A DNA stretch of 8,270 nucleotides from contig CAAGIE010000080.1 of assembly GCA_900769835.1 (NCBI GenBank), positions 1 to 8,270 of the forward strand, in the 5' to 3' direction. Origin of the DNA: an uncultured Oscillospiraceae bacterium. GTDB taxonomy: Bacteria > Bacillota > Clostridia > Oscillospirales > Oscillospiraceae. Both the position numbers and the translations under genes were made by a program. The notes under the pieces are model-generated. The model was given only the letters and a program-made list of their open reading frames with translations, did no database searches and was not told the DNA's origin. Shown here piece after piece: positions 1-6,350 of this stretch; positions within the stretch are counted from its first letter, which is position 1; the number at the start of each line of letters is the position of its first letter.

Positions 1-45
1 CTGGGCTTCGGCACCAGAGAGTATGAACTGGTGACTATCGACTAA
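1..45 (+). CDS. 3' end of an unidentified plus-strand gene (partial)
   Basis: An open frame enters at base 1 and gives the tail LGFGTREYELVTID followed by TAA at 43-45. The stop lies three bases before a perfect hairpin (49-76), which is where a gene end is expected. Fourteen residues are too few to name a family, and with so short a stretch an open frame by chance cannot be excluded. Confidence 0.45.
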   Translation: MGFGTREYELVTID

Positions 46-46
46 T

Positions 47-76
47 AAAAAGGGTGTGCATTTCTGCACACCCTTT
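47..76. terminator. Shared hairpin terminator between converging genes
   Basis: AAAGGGTGTGCA (49-60) pairs perfectly with TGCACACCCTTT (65-76) around a TTTC loop. Read on the minus strand the stem is followed by TTTTTATTAG, a usable T-run, so it fits best as the trxA terminator. On the plus strand only CTTTCC follows, so termination of the left-edge gene would be weaker. It sits three bases after the trxA stop codon and three bases after the stop of the left gene. Confidence 0.85.
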
Positions 77-79
77 CCA

Positions 80-391
80 TTAACCGTTGACCAGTTTCAG
101 AATATCGTCCTTGGGACGCAAACCGATCATTTTTGCCACGGGCTGACCGCCCTCCATCACCACCAGGGTGGGGATGCTGGCAATGCCAAACTTTCTTGCC
201 AGATCGGGGCTCTGATCCACGTCTACCTTTGCCACATAGAAACTATCGTTTTCAGCGGCGATCTCTTCCAGTGTGGGCGCCAGCATCTGGCAGGGGCCAC
301 ACCAGGTTGCCCAGAAGTCCAGAAGCACCTTTTTGTCGGCGGCTTCCACCAGAGCGTGGTAATTGTCATCGGTGATGTGTAAAATATCCAT
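80..391 (-). CDS. trxA: Thioredoxin
   Basis: Small cytoplasmic dithiol-disulfide oxidoreductase that reduces protein disulfides and is normally recycled by thioredoxin reductase. The 103-residue product has the usual thioredoxin length. It shows the active site WCGPC at 30-34, the buried acidic residue D25 in LLDFWATWC, and the cis-proline loop SIPT (P74). The start chosen is the ATG at 391-389, with AAAGGAG eight bases upstream. A longer frame reaching to 487 would run through the promoter and into the divergent gene, so it is rejected. The gene is monocistronic here: its own promoter lies just upstream, a hairpin just downstream, and the neighbour (469-819) points the other way. No reductase gene is in the window. 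Confidence 0.96.
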   Translation of the reverse strand: MDILHITDDNYHALVEAADKKVLLDFWATWCGPCQMLAPTLEEIAAENDSFYVAKVDVDQSPDLARKFGIASIPTLVVMEGGQPVAKMIGLRPKDDILKLVNG

Positions 392-418
392 AGTGAACAC
401 TCCTTTGCGTTTTTCTTT

Positions 419-447
419 AGTATAACCGATTTTGTGTCGGTACGCAA
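419..447 (-). promoter_or_regulatory. trxA promoter with a palindromic spacer
   Basis: On the minus strand TTGCGT (447-442) and TATACT (424-419) are separated by exactly 17 bases, so transcription should start near 412, about 20 bases before the ATG. The 17-base spacer is itself an interrupted palindrome, ACCGA-N7-TCGGT (425-441), which could bind a dimeric regulator. The -35 is weak (TTG only) and the -10 matches 5 of 6. The role of the palindrome is inference. Confidence 0.65.
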
Positions 448-468
448 TGGGGGAGAGGAGAGAAAATA

Positions 469-819
469 ATGAGTTGTAATTGTGCAAATTGCGGAAATTG
501 CGAAGGTTGCGGAAAAAGCCTGACAGTCAGCCCCCGGGAATTGGAGGTGCTGGAGATGTTCGGCCAGATCCCCTTTTGGCCGGTGGCGCGCAAGCGTGAT
601 GATATGACACCGGTGTTTCCGGAAGATCCCCGTCAGGAGACCAGTCTGGTGTTGCAGTGTCTGGAGAAAAAGGGGCTGATTTCCATTGATTACGATGCGC
701 CCCTTGGGGGAACAGACCCCTCCCGATACGGCGACCTCCCGGTGCGGGGCAGTATGGCGCTGACCGCCAGAGGACAGTGGGTGCTGGAAACCGTGGAGAT
801 CCAGGGGAGCGATGGGTAA
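469..819 (+). CDS. Small protein with an N-terminal cysteine cluster and a probable winged-helix body
   Basis: I do not recognise a named family. The 116-residue product opens with a C-x-C-x2-C-x2-C-x2-C cluster (C3, C5, C8, C11, C14), enough thiols to hold a metal or act as a redox switch. The rest looks like a winged helix: a helix starting SPRELEVLEMFG (21-32), a second helix with SLVLQCLEKKGLI (59-71) leading into a possible wing (72-95), and a final MALTARGQWVLETVE segment (97-110). That layout resembles small MarR/PadR-like DNA-binding folds, but this is a by-eye judgement. The ATG at 469 has a purine-rich GAGGAG eight bases upstream. The gene diverges from trxA with 77 bases between start codons and ends at its own terminator. 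Thiol chemistry beside thioredoxin hints at a redox or metal role, which is inference. Confidence 0.8.
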   Translation: MSCNCANCGNCEGCGKSLTVSPRELEVLEMFGQIPFWPVARKRDDMTPVFPEDPRQETSLVLQCLEKKGLISIDYDAPLGGTDPSRYGDLPVRGSMALTARGQWVLETVEIQGSDG

Positions 820-826
820 ATTGCAT

Positions 827-866
827 AAAAGCGGATTCGGCGGATTTTCCGCCCGATCCGCTTTTT
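827..866 (+). terminator. Rho-independent terminator of the cysteine-cluster gene
   Basis: AAAAGCGGATTCGGCGG (827-843) pairs with CCGCCCGATCCGCTTTT (849-865) around a short T-rich loop, with two internal mismatches. A run of five T lies at the 3' end (862-866). The stem starts eight bases after the TAA at 817-819. It separates this gene from the regulator that follows. Confidence 0.88.
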
Positions 867-922
867 CTTGGTATTTTACATAAAAAACAGGGGTGCTTTT
901 GCAATAAAATGTCAAAAGGTAC

Positions 923-951
923 TTGCAAAATGTGCAAAAGGTGTATATAAT
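923..951 (+). promoter_or_regulatory. Promoter of the PucR/CdaR-like regulator
   Basis: TTGCAA (923-928) and a perfect TATAAT (946-951) are separated by 17 bases. The predicted start near 958 leaves a leader of about 50 bases before the ATG at 1009. The -35 and spacer carry two TGCAAAA copies nine bases apart (924-930, 933-939). Another TGCAA lies at 900-904 and a TGCAA-N4-TTGCA palindrome at 982-995, so the promoter is a plausible site of regulation, perhaps by the gene's own product. Confidence 0.85.
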
Positions 952-1008
952 GTCAGTGTATTTTTGTGTAATACGCATTTGTGCAAGATTTTGCAGGAGG
1001 AGCAAAAA

Positions 1009-2088
1009 ATGTCCAATAGTGTTTATCAAAGCGTGATCTTACAGTTCAAGGACACCACCGACCGTGGTTTTGGTGTCGTGGATTCCGAGGGCTATGTCGT
1101 TGCCAGTACTGAGCCTGCTCTGTTGGGCGAGCGTTGGGGTGATGTCCTGGTGAAGATCAATGGCGCAGGGGAGCAGACGGTTGTGTTCAATCAGCGCACC
1201 TTCCGCCCTGTGATCGGCAGCACCGGCTTTTTCGAGTACGCAGTTTTCTGCAGCGGTGAAGATGACCACGCAAGAGTGTGCTGCAATCTTGCTTGCGTTG
1301 CGGTGAATAACGCCAGAATGTTCTACGAAGAGAAGCACGACCGTGGCACCTTCGTGAAGAACATTATTATGGATAACATCCTGCCCGGCGATATCTATAT
1401 CCGCGCAAAGGAGTTGCATTTTGCCACCGATGCGCCCAGAGCCGTGTTCTTGGTGCGTCAACTTGGTCATGGCGACGTGGCAATGATGGACGTGCTCAAC
1501 GGCCTCTTTGCCGACCAGATGCAGGACTTTGTCATCAGCATCAATGAAACCGACGTGGTGATCGTGCATCAGTTGGCCGACGGCGAACTGCCCGAGAAGA
1601 TCGCCCATCATATTGAAGATGTCCTCCACAAGGAACTCTATATCAAGACCGTGATCGGCATCGGCACCGTAGCAGAGCATCTGCGCGAACTGGCAGATTC
1701 CTATAAGGATGCCCAGACCGCCATCGATGTGGGCAAGGTGTTCGACACCGAAAAGAGCGTCATCAACTATGAAAATCTGGGTATCGGCCGTCTGATCTAT
1801 CAGCTGCCCACCACCCTTTGTGAGATCTTCCTGACCGAAGTGTTCAAGAAGAATTCCATTGATTCTCTGGATCAGGAAACTCTGTTCACCATCAATAAGT
1901 TCTTTGAGAACAACCTGAACGTGTCCGAGACCTCCCGTAAACTCTTTGTCCACCGCAACACTCTGGTGTACCGTCTGGAGAAGATCAAAAAACTCACCGG
2001 CCTGGATCTGCGTCAGTTCGACCACGCGATCGTTTTCAAGGTAGCGCTGATGGTCCACAAGTACCTCTCCACCCGGGAGATCCGCTAA
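1009..2088 (+). CDS. PucR/CdaR-family transcriptional regulator
   Basis: Predicted cytoplasmic DNA-binding regulator of 359 residues. The C-terminal part (about 288-350) matches the PucR/CdaR helix-turn-helix: a helix ending FFENN, then LNVSETSRKLFVHRNTLVYR and LEKIKKLTGLDLR. Members of this family use it to bind operator DNA. Residues about 143-250 fit the degenerate GGDEF-like middle domain common in the family, including VIGIGT and the SYKDAQTAI helix. The N-terminal 105 residues form a possible small-molecule sensor (GVVDSEGYVVAST at 22-34) with C81, C91, C92 and C96 close together. The ATG at 1009 was chosen because AGGAGGAG lies six bases upstream; an upstream in-frame ATG at 868 would place the promoter inside the gene. 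The ligand and targets cannot be read from sequence. It directly precedes the ftsEX operon but has a separate promoter. Confidence 0.88.
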   Translation: MSNSVYQSVILQFKDTTDRGFGVVDSEGYVVASTEPALLGERWGDVLVKINGAGEQTVVFNQRTFRPVIGSTGFFEYAVFCSGEDDHARVCCNLACVAVNNARMFYEEKHDRGTFVKNIIMDNILPGDIYIRAKELHFATDAPRAVFLVRQLGHGDVAMMDVLNGLFADQMQDFVISINETDVVIVHQLADGELPEKIAHHIEDVLHKELYIKTVIGIGTVAEHLRELADSYKDAQTAIDVGKVFDTEKSVINYENLGIGRLIYQLPTTLCEIFLTEVFKKNSIDSLDQETLFTINKFFENNLNVSETSRKLFVHRNTLVYRLEKIKKLTGLDLRQFDHAIVFKVALMVHKYLSTREIR

Positions 2089-2096
2089 AATAGGAA

Positions 2097-2125
2097 TTTG
2101 AGCCGCACGATCCGTGCGGCTCAAA
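2097..2125. repeat. Perfect 13-bp hairpin after the regulator gene, without an adjacent T-run
   Basis: TTTGAGCCGCACG (2097-2109) pairs perfectly with CGTGCGGCTCAAA (2113-2125) around a three-base loop. It starts eight bases past the regulator stop, the usual terminator position. The plus strand continues AGTGCTG, with no T-run. A second, weak stem (TACTG 2138-2142, CAGTA 2151-2155) is followed by TTTTT at 2156-2160. The pair may form a weak terminator, an RNA 3'-end stabiliser or a partial read-through barrier. Confidence 0.7.
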
Positions 2126-2173
2126 GTGCTGTTAAATTACTGTGAACTTCCAGTATTTTTCAGGGGGTTCGCA

Positions 2174-2202
2174 TTGACAGTGCAGTCAGAATATGTTACA
2201 AT
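2174..2202 (+). promoter_or_regulatory. Promoter of the ftsEX operon
   Basis: A perfect -35 TTGACA (2174-2179) is followed after 17 bases by TACAAT (2197-2202). TG at 2194-2195 makes it an extended -10. Transcription should start near 2209, about 25 bases ahead of the ftsE ATG. It lets the division genes be expressed independently of the upstream regulator gene. Confidence 0.9.
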
Positions 2203-2233
2203 TTGGTTACACTATTTATTGGAGCAGATAGAA

Positions 2234-2908
2234 ATGATTGAATTTACCGACGTACATATGTCTTATACTGAAGAGTCCCATGCGCTGCGTGGTGTCTCTA
2301 TGCAGATCGAAGACGGCGAGTTTGCATTTCTGGTGGGTCCTTCCGGTTCCGGTAAGTCCACCATTATCAAACTCATCACCGGCGAACTGCACCCCACTTC
2401 CGGTTCTGTCCACGTAAACGGCTATTCTCTGGAGAATATCCGCAAGCGTGAGATCCCCTACCTGCGCCGCACCGTTGGCGTTGTGTTCCAGGATTTCCGC
2501 CTGATCGAGAGCAAGACCGTTTATGAGAACGTGGCCTTTGCAATGCGCGCCATCGGCGCCAGCGCCAAGGAGATCAAGAGCCGTGTTCCCTATATCCTGG
2601 AACTGGTAGGTCTGGAGAATAAGAGCCGCCGCCATCCCAACGAACTTTCCGGCGGTGAGCAGCAGCGTCTTGCCATTGCAAGAGCGCTGGTGAACAACCC
2701 CTCTACCATCATTGCAGACGAGCCCACCGGCAACCTGGACCCCGCCCGTTCTCTGGAGATCATGAGTCTTCTGCAGGAGATCAATAATCTGGGTACTACT
2801 ATGCTGATCGTCACCCATGAAAAGAGTCTGGTGCGGCATATGCAAAAGCGCGTGATCGCGATCAACGATGGCCTTGTGGTCAGCGACGGAATGGATGGGT
2901 ACTACTAA
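2234..2908 (+). CDS. ftsE: Cell-division ABC transporter ATP-binding protein FtsE
   Basis: Cytoplasmic ATPase that partners FtsX; ATP hydrolysis by FtsE is transmitted through FtsX to activate a peptidoglycan hydrolase outside the membrane. The 224-residue product has the usual FtsE length and all ABC motifs: Walker A GPSGSGKST (35-43), Q-loop Q86 in VVFQDFRL, signature LSGGEQQR (138-145), Walker B TIIADEP with catalytic E163, and H-loop H195 in IVTHE. The ATG at 2234 fits the FtsE N-terminus (MIEFTDVHMSY) and has GGAG nine bases upstream. An ATG-initiated extension from 2114 would begin inside the hairpin and cross the promoter, so it is rejected. The stop TAA overlaps the ftsX ATG by one base (TAATG), consistent with translational coupling. 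Confidence 0.97.
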   Translation: MIEFTDVHMSYTEESHALRGVSMQIEDGEFAFLVGPSGSGKSTIIKLITGELHPTSGSVHVNGYSLENIRKREIPYLRRTVGVVFQDFRLIESKTVYENVAFAMRAIGASAKEIKSRVPYILELVGLENKSRRHPNELSGGEQQRLAIARALVNNPSTIIADEPTGNLDPARSLEIMSLLQEINNLGTTMLIVTHEKSLVRHMQKRVIAINDGLVVSDGMDGYY

Positions 2909-3801
2909 TGAAAATAAATAATCTTGGCTATTTGATCAAGGAAGGCCTGCGGGGTATGTTCCGCCACGGCTTTATGTCTTTCGCGGCAGTGATCGTGACT
3001 GTGGCTTGTCTTTTGATCGTGGGCAGTTTTGCCTGCCTGATCCACAACCTGAACATTATGGTTGAGGAACTCAATAACTCCAACGAAGTGTTGGCCTATG
3101 TGGACGAAACCTTGTCCGACGACGTGGCAAGATCCATCGGCACCCAGATCGGCCGCATCGAAAATGTGGAAAAAGCGACCTTCAAGCATCGTGAAGATGC
3201 CCTGAAGGAGTTCGTTGCTGAATACGACAACTCCGCCGCCTTTGAAGGCACCGAAGCCGATACCCTGCAGCACCGCTTCATCGTGGTGCTCAAGGATAAC
3301 CGCAAACTGGACCAGACGGTTCGGGATCTCAAAGCCGTTGAGGGCGTAGAGGATGTGGTGGCATTCAATGAACTGGCAAAGGGCTTCTCCACTCTGCAGG
3401 ATGTTCTGCACGTGGTGTCCTTTGTGATCATTGCGGTGCTGCTGATCGTCAGCCTGCTGATCATTTCCAATACAGTCAAACTGGCAATGTACGACCGTAA
3501 GGAAGAGATTTCTATTATGAAGATGGTGGGCGCTACCAACGGATTTATCCGTCTGCCCTTCGTGGTGGAGGGCTTTGTGCTGGGTATGTTGTCTGCCGCG
3601 GTGGCGTTCTTCATCACCTGGTTGCTGTATAACGGTCTGGTGGTGCGTATCGATAATATGGACACTCTGAATCTGTTCAGTTTCGTAGAGTTCACCGACC
3701 CCGAATTGCTGCTGCCTATGCTGGCCACCTTTGGTGCCGCCGGTATGTTCGTAGGTGTGTGCGGCAGCTGGACTTCTATCCGGAAGTTTATGAATGTCTG
3801 A
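2908..3801 (+). CDS. ftsX: Cell-division membrane protein FtsX
   Basis: Membrane partner of FtsE that relays ATPase activity to an extracellular wall hydrolase. The 297-residue product has the FtsX layout: a short cytoplasmic N-terminus, first membrane span about 23-46, an extracellular domain about 47-165, and three further spans at about 167-188, 217-240 and 267-288. The cytoplasmic loop has the family-typical KEEISIMKMVGATNGFIRLP (198-217). In Gram-positives such as Bacillus and Streptococcus the extracellular loop contacts CwlO or PcsB; a gene of that type follows 27 bases downstream. There is no clear Shine-Dalgarno, and the start overlaps the ftsE stop by one base, so translation is probably coupled. 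Confidence 0.96.
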   Translation: MKINNLGYLIKEGLRGMFRHGFMSFAAVIVTVACLLIVGSFACLIHNLNIMVEELNNSNEVLAYVDETLSDDVARSIGTQIGRIENVEKATFKHREDALKEFVAEYDNSAAFEGTEADTLQHRFIVVLKDNRKLDQTVRDLKAVEGVEDVVAFNELAKGFSTLQDVLHVVSFVIIAVLLIVSLLIISNTVKLAMYDRKEEISIMKMVGATNGFIRLPFVVEGFVLGMLSAAVAFFITWLLYNGLVVRIDNMDTLNLFSFVEFTDPELLLPMLATFGAAGMFVGVCGSWTSIRKFMNV

Positions 3802-3828
3802 GTTTACCCGTAGGTTACGGAGGTTACA

Positions 3829-5094
3829 ATGAAAAGAAGTACAAGAAAATGGATCGTATCCTTCCTGGCGGCGCTGCTGGTGATCGCAATGGTGCTGGGT
3901 GTGATTTTCTCTGTGATGCCGGTGCTGACGGTTCCGGTAGAAGCCGCAAAGAGTTCCTCTCAGTTGCAGTCTGAGATCCGCGATCTGGAAGAGAAGAAGC
4001 AGGAAGCCCAGGACAAACTGGACGCTCTGCAACTGGAGATCGATGAGCACATGACCGAGTTTGAGCGGATCAAGGCAGAAAAGGACTACATCGATCAGGA
4101 AGTGGCCTTTATGAGCCAGCAGGTCAGTGCCATTACCGAGCAGATCGCGGCATATAATAAAATGATCGCAGAAAAGCAGGCAGAACTCAGTGCCGCTGAA
4201 GCAGAGTTGGAAGCCCTGCAGGAAAAGAATAAAGAGCGCATCCGCGCAATGGAAAAACACGGCAGCCTCTCTTATTGGTCTGTGATCTTCAAGGCAAACA
4301 ATTTCTCCGACCTTCTGGACCGTCTGAAGATGGTCAAGGAGATCCAGGAAAACGATAAAAAGTGCATCGAAGACCTGTGTACCGCCATCGATACCGTTTC
4401 TCAGGCTAAGGAAGAACTGGAAGCCGGTAAGGCAGAACTGCTGGTGGTGGAAGAAGAACTGAAGGCAGCCCAGGCAGCCCTGGCTCCCAAGCAGGCAGAA
4501 TCCGAAAGACTTCTGGCCGAAATGATCGCAAAGGACGAAGAATTCCGTGCGATGAAGGAAGAGGCAGAAGCCAGCCTGGGTCAGGTGCAGTTGGAGATCC
4601 TGGAAAAGGAAGAAGAGTACGACGCAGCAAAGGAAAGAGAGTATCAGGCATGGCTGGAGTCCCAGCAGAACGGTGGCCGTCCCAATGTGGACGCATCCGG
4701 CATCACCTGGCTGGTACCCATCAACTATACTTATTTCTCCAGCCCCTACGGCGAGAGATGGCATCCCGTTTACGGCGGCTGGCGTATGCACCACGGTGTT
4801 GACCTGTCCGCACCCACCGGCACTCCCATCATCGCAAGCCGCAGTGGCGTTGTGAATGTGGCGTCCTATGAAGCAGGCGGCGCCGGCAACTACGTAAATA
4901 TCGACCATAAGGACGGCTTTGTTACCCGCTATATGCACATGACCCACTACATTGTGGAAGTCGGTCAGTATGTCTATGCAGGTCAGGTCATCGGCTATTG
5001 TGGCTCCACCGGCGCATCTACCGGTCCCCACCTGCACTTCGGTATCTACTACAACGGTTCCTCTGTGAACCCCGCGAACTATATTGATATTTAA
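3829..5094 (+). CDS. CwlO/PcsB-like secreted peptidoglycan hydrolase (coiled coil plus M23/LytM domain)
   Basis: Predicted exported wall hydrolase of 421 residues and the likely effector of FtsEX. A basic N-terminus plus hydrophobic core (about 8-33) ends at VPVEAA, a probable signal-peptidase site near residue 40. Residues about 42-275 are rich in Glu, Lys, Ala and Leu with heptad character, forming two coiled-coil arms. A conserved-looking break (GSLSYWSVIFKANNFSDLLDRL, about 145-166) matches the hinge of PcsB/CwlO-type proteins. The C-terminal 130 residues are an M23 domain: H321 and D325 (HHGVD) plus H403 of HLH as zinc ligands, with H370 (YMHM) and H401 as the expected catalytic histidines, so it should be active, unlike degenerate EnvC-type activators. 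The start has CGGAGG five bases upstream. CwlO itself has an NlpC/P60 and PcsB a CHAP catalytic domain, so no gene symbol is given. Confidence 0.92.
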   Translation: MKRSTRKWIVSFLAALLVIAMVLGVIFSVMPVLTVPVEAAKSSSQLQSEIRDLEEKKQEAQDKLDALQLEIDEHMTEFERIKAEKDYIDQEVAFMSQQVSAITEQIAAYNKMIAEKQAELSAAEAELEALQEKNKERIRAMEKHGSLSYWSVIFKANNFSDLLDRLKMVKEIQENDKKCIEDLCTAIDTVSQAKEELEAGKAELLVVEEELKAAQAALAPKQAESERLLAEMIAKDEEFRAMKEEAEASLGQVQLEILEKEEEYDAAKEREYQAWLESQQNGGRPNVDASGITWLVPINYTYFSSPYGERWHPVYGGWRMHHGVDLSAPTGTPIIASRSGVVNVASYEAGGAGNYVNIDHKDGFVTRYMHMTHYIVEVGQYVYAGQVIGYCGSTGASTGPHLHFGIYYNGSSVNPANYIDI

Positions 5095-5102
5095 GTCACT
5101 TT

Positions 5103-5126
5103 TCCCACAGCTCCCGGGCTGTGGGA
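5103..5126. repeat. Intergenic 9-bp hairpin between the hydrolase and protease genes
   Basis: TCCCACAGC (5103-5111) pairs with GCTGTGGGA (5118-5126) around a TCCCGG loop, eight bases after the hydrolase stop. The following bases ATAGTGTCG are not a T-run, so full termination is unlikely. It may reduce read-through or protect the 3' end of the upstream message. I see no convincing promoter between it and the protease gene. Confidence 0.65.
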
Positions 5127-5154
5127 TAGTGTCGTTTCATAAGGAGATGGCGTT

Positions 5155-6318
5155 ATGAAGAAAAAGTTGTTATGGAAGATCCTGATGTGGACGTGTACCC
5201 ATCTGTTTATCGCCGGTGTAGCGATCTACCTGACGATGACCATACTGGTGCCCCAGCGCAGTGATAAGCTGGCGTACCTTGAGGATCTGATCCTGACGGA
5301 ATTTGTGGGCGATGTGGATAAAACCACTCTGGAAGATGCCGCCGCTGCCGCTATGATCGAGGCCACCGGCGACCGCTGGAGCTACTATATCCCCGCAGAT
5401 CAGTATCAGGATCTGGTCAATTCTCACGAAAACGGCGGCTATGTGGGCGTCGGCATTACCATCAGCCAAACCGATGCCGGTGTGCAGATCGTCAGCCTGG
5501 TAGAGGACGGTCCCGCCGCAGAAGCAGGCGTTGAGCCAGACGATATTATCGTAGCCGTCGACGGTACTGATGTTACCGGTATGACCACCGACGAGGTGGC
5601 AGACCTGGTGGGCGGTGAGGAAAACACCAAGTTTAAGCTGACGGTCCTCCGTGGTAACGAGAAGCTGGACTTCACCCTGACCCGTCGTGTGATCGAAACC
5701 GTCGTGGCAAAGGGCGAGATGCTGGATAACCACATCGGTCTGGTCACCATCTATAACTTCAATGAAAAGTGCGCAAGCGAAACCATCGCCGCAGTGGATG
5801 CTCTGGTGGAACTGGGCGCAAAGGGTCTTATCTTTGACGTTCGTAATAACCCCGGCGGTAGCGTCAATGAGCTGGTGCAGGTGCTGGATCATCTGTTGCC
5901 GGAGGGCGAGATCTTCCACAGTCAGGATAAGGACGGCACCGAGGAATTCGAGCAGTCCGACGCCGAGTGCATCGACCTGCCTATGGCAGTGCTGGTCAAC
6001 GGCGATAGCTACTCCGCCGCAGAGTTCTTTGCCGCCGCTCTTTCCGAGTACGAGTGGGCAACTGTGGTAGGCGAGCATACCGTGGGCAAGAGCTACTACC
6101 AGTACACCTACCAGTTGCCGGACGGCTCTGCCGTTGCGCTTTCCTCCGGTAGATACTATACTCCCAAGGGCGTGAGCCTGGCAGATGTGGGCGGTCTGGA
6201 ACCTGATATCCCCCTGGAGCTGACTGCCGAGCAGAGAAAGCTTTTAAGCTATGGACGGCTGGATCCCTCCGAGGACCCCCAGATCCAGGCAGCCATTGAA
6301 AGTCTGGACCTTTCTTGA
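5155..6318 (+). CDS. S41-family carboxy-terminal processing protease (CtpA/CtpB-like)
   Basis: Membrane-anchored serine protease with a Ser-Lys dyad acting outside the cytoplasmic membrane. The 387-residue product has an N-terminal basic stretch and one hydrophobic segment (about 9-31) as signal anchor. An S41 N-terminal helical region follows (about 38-90, with DRWSYYIPADQY). A PDZ domain (about 93-178) begins GYVGVGI and includes GPAAEAGVEPDDIIVAVDG. The peptidase core has FDVRNNPGG (227-235), nucleophile S287 in SYSAAE and the general-base lysine K312 in VGKSYYQ; Q316 is also at its family position. The GKG usually found at the lysine is GKS here. The length is slightly shorter than many bacterial CTPs. 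AAGGAG lies eight bases before the ATG. It follows the hydrolase gene by 60 bases and probably belongs to the ftsEX operon; B. subtilis also carries ctpB next to ftsX. Confidence 0.95.
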   Translation: MKKKLLWKILMWTCTHLFIAGVAIYLTMTILVPQRSDKLAYLEDLILTEFVGDVDKTTLEDAAAAAMIEATGDRWSYYIPADQYQDLVNSHENGGYVGVGITISQTDAGVQIVSLVEDGPAAEAGVEPDDIIVAVDGTDVTGMTTDEVADLVGGEENTKFKLTVLRGNEKLDFTLTRRVIETVVAKGEMLDNHIGLVTIYNFNEKCASETIAAVDALVELGAKGLIFDVRNNPGGSVNELVQVLDHLLPEGEIFHSQDKDGTEEFEQSDAECIDLPMAVLVNGDSYSAAEFFAAALSEYEWATVVGEHTVGKSYYQYTYQLPDGSAVALSSGRYYTPKGVSLADVGGLEPDIPLELTAEQRKLLSYGRLDPSEDPQIQAAIESLDLS

Positions 6319-6350
6319 GGGAAAAGTCCCCGAAAAACCGGAAATCTTCC

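Noticed and set aside
868..1008. Possible N-terminal extension of the regulator from an upstream ATG
   Set aside because: It would cover the near-consensus promoter at 923-951 and the TGCAA repeats, and lacks a good ribosome site; the ATG at 1009 has AGGAGGAG.
1039..2124. 361-residue minus-strand frame antisense to the regulator
   Set aside because: The plus strand encodes a recognisable PucR/CdaR-type protein with a strong Shine-Dalgarno and promoter. The antisense product shows no domain.
2114..2233. Possible N-terminal extension of FtsE
   Set aside because: It begins inside the 13-bp hairpin and crosses the perfect TTGACA promoter. FtsE proteins normally begin right at the MIEFxDV-like segment.
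3812..3827. Direct repeat AGGTTAC twice around the hydrolase ribosome site
   Set aside because: It is two short copies in 16 bases, one overlapping the Shine-Dalgarno; this is easily chance and there is no pairing or operator symmetry.
2905..5037. 710-residue open frame on the minus strand, antisense to ftsX and the hydrolase gene
   Set aside because: The plus strand has clear, motif-rich genes throughout. The antisense frame is His/Gln/Cys-rich with no recognisable domain and no start context; it stays open because the real genes avoid the codons that would give antisense stops.
6306..6329. Possible terminator after the S41 protease gene
   Set aside because: The stem has a mismatch, overlaps the last codons and is followed by CCGAAAAACC rather than T, so it is not called as a terminator.
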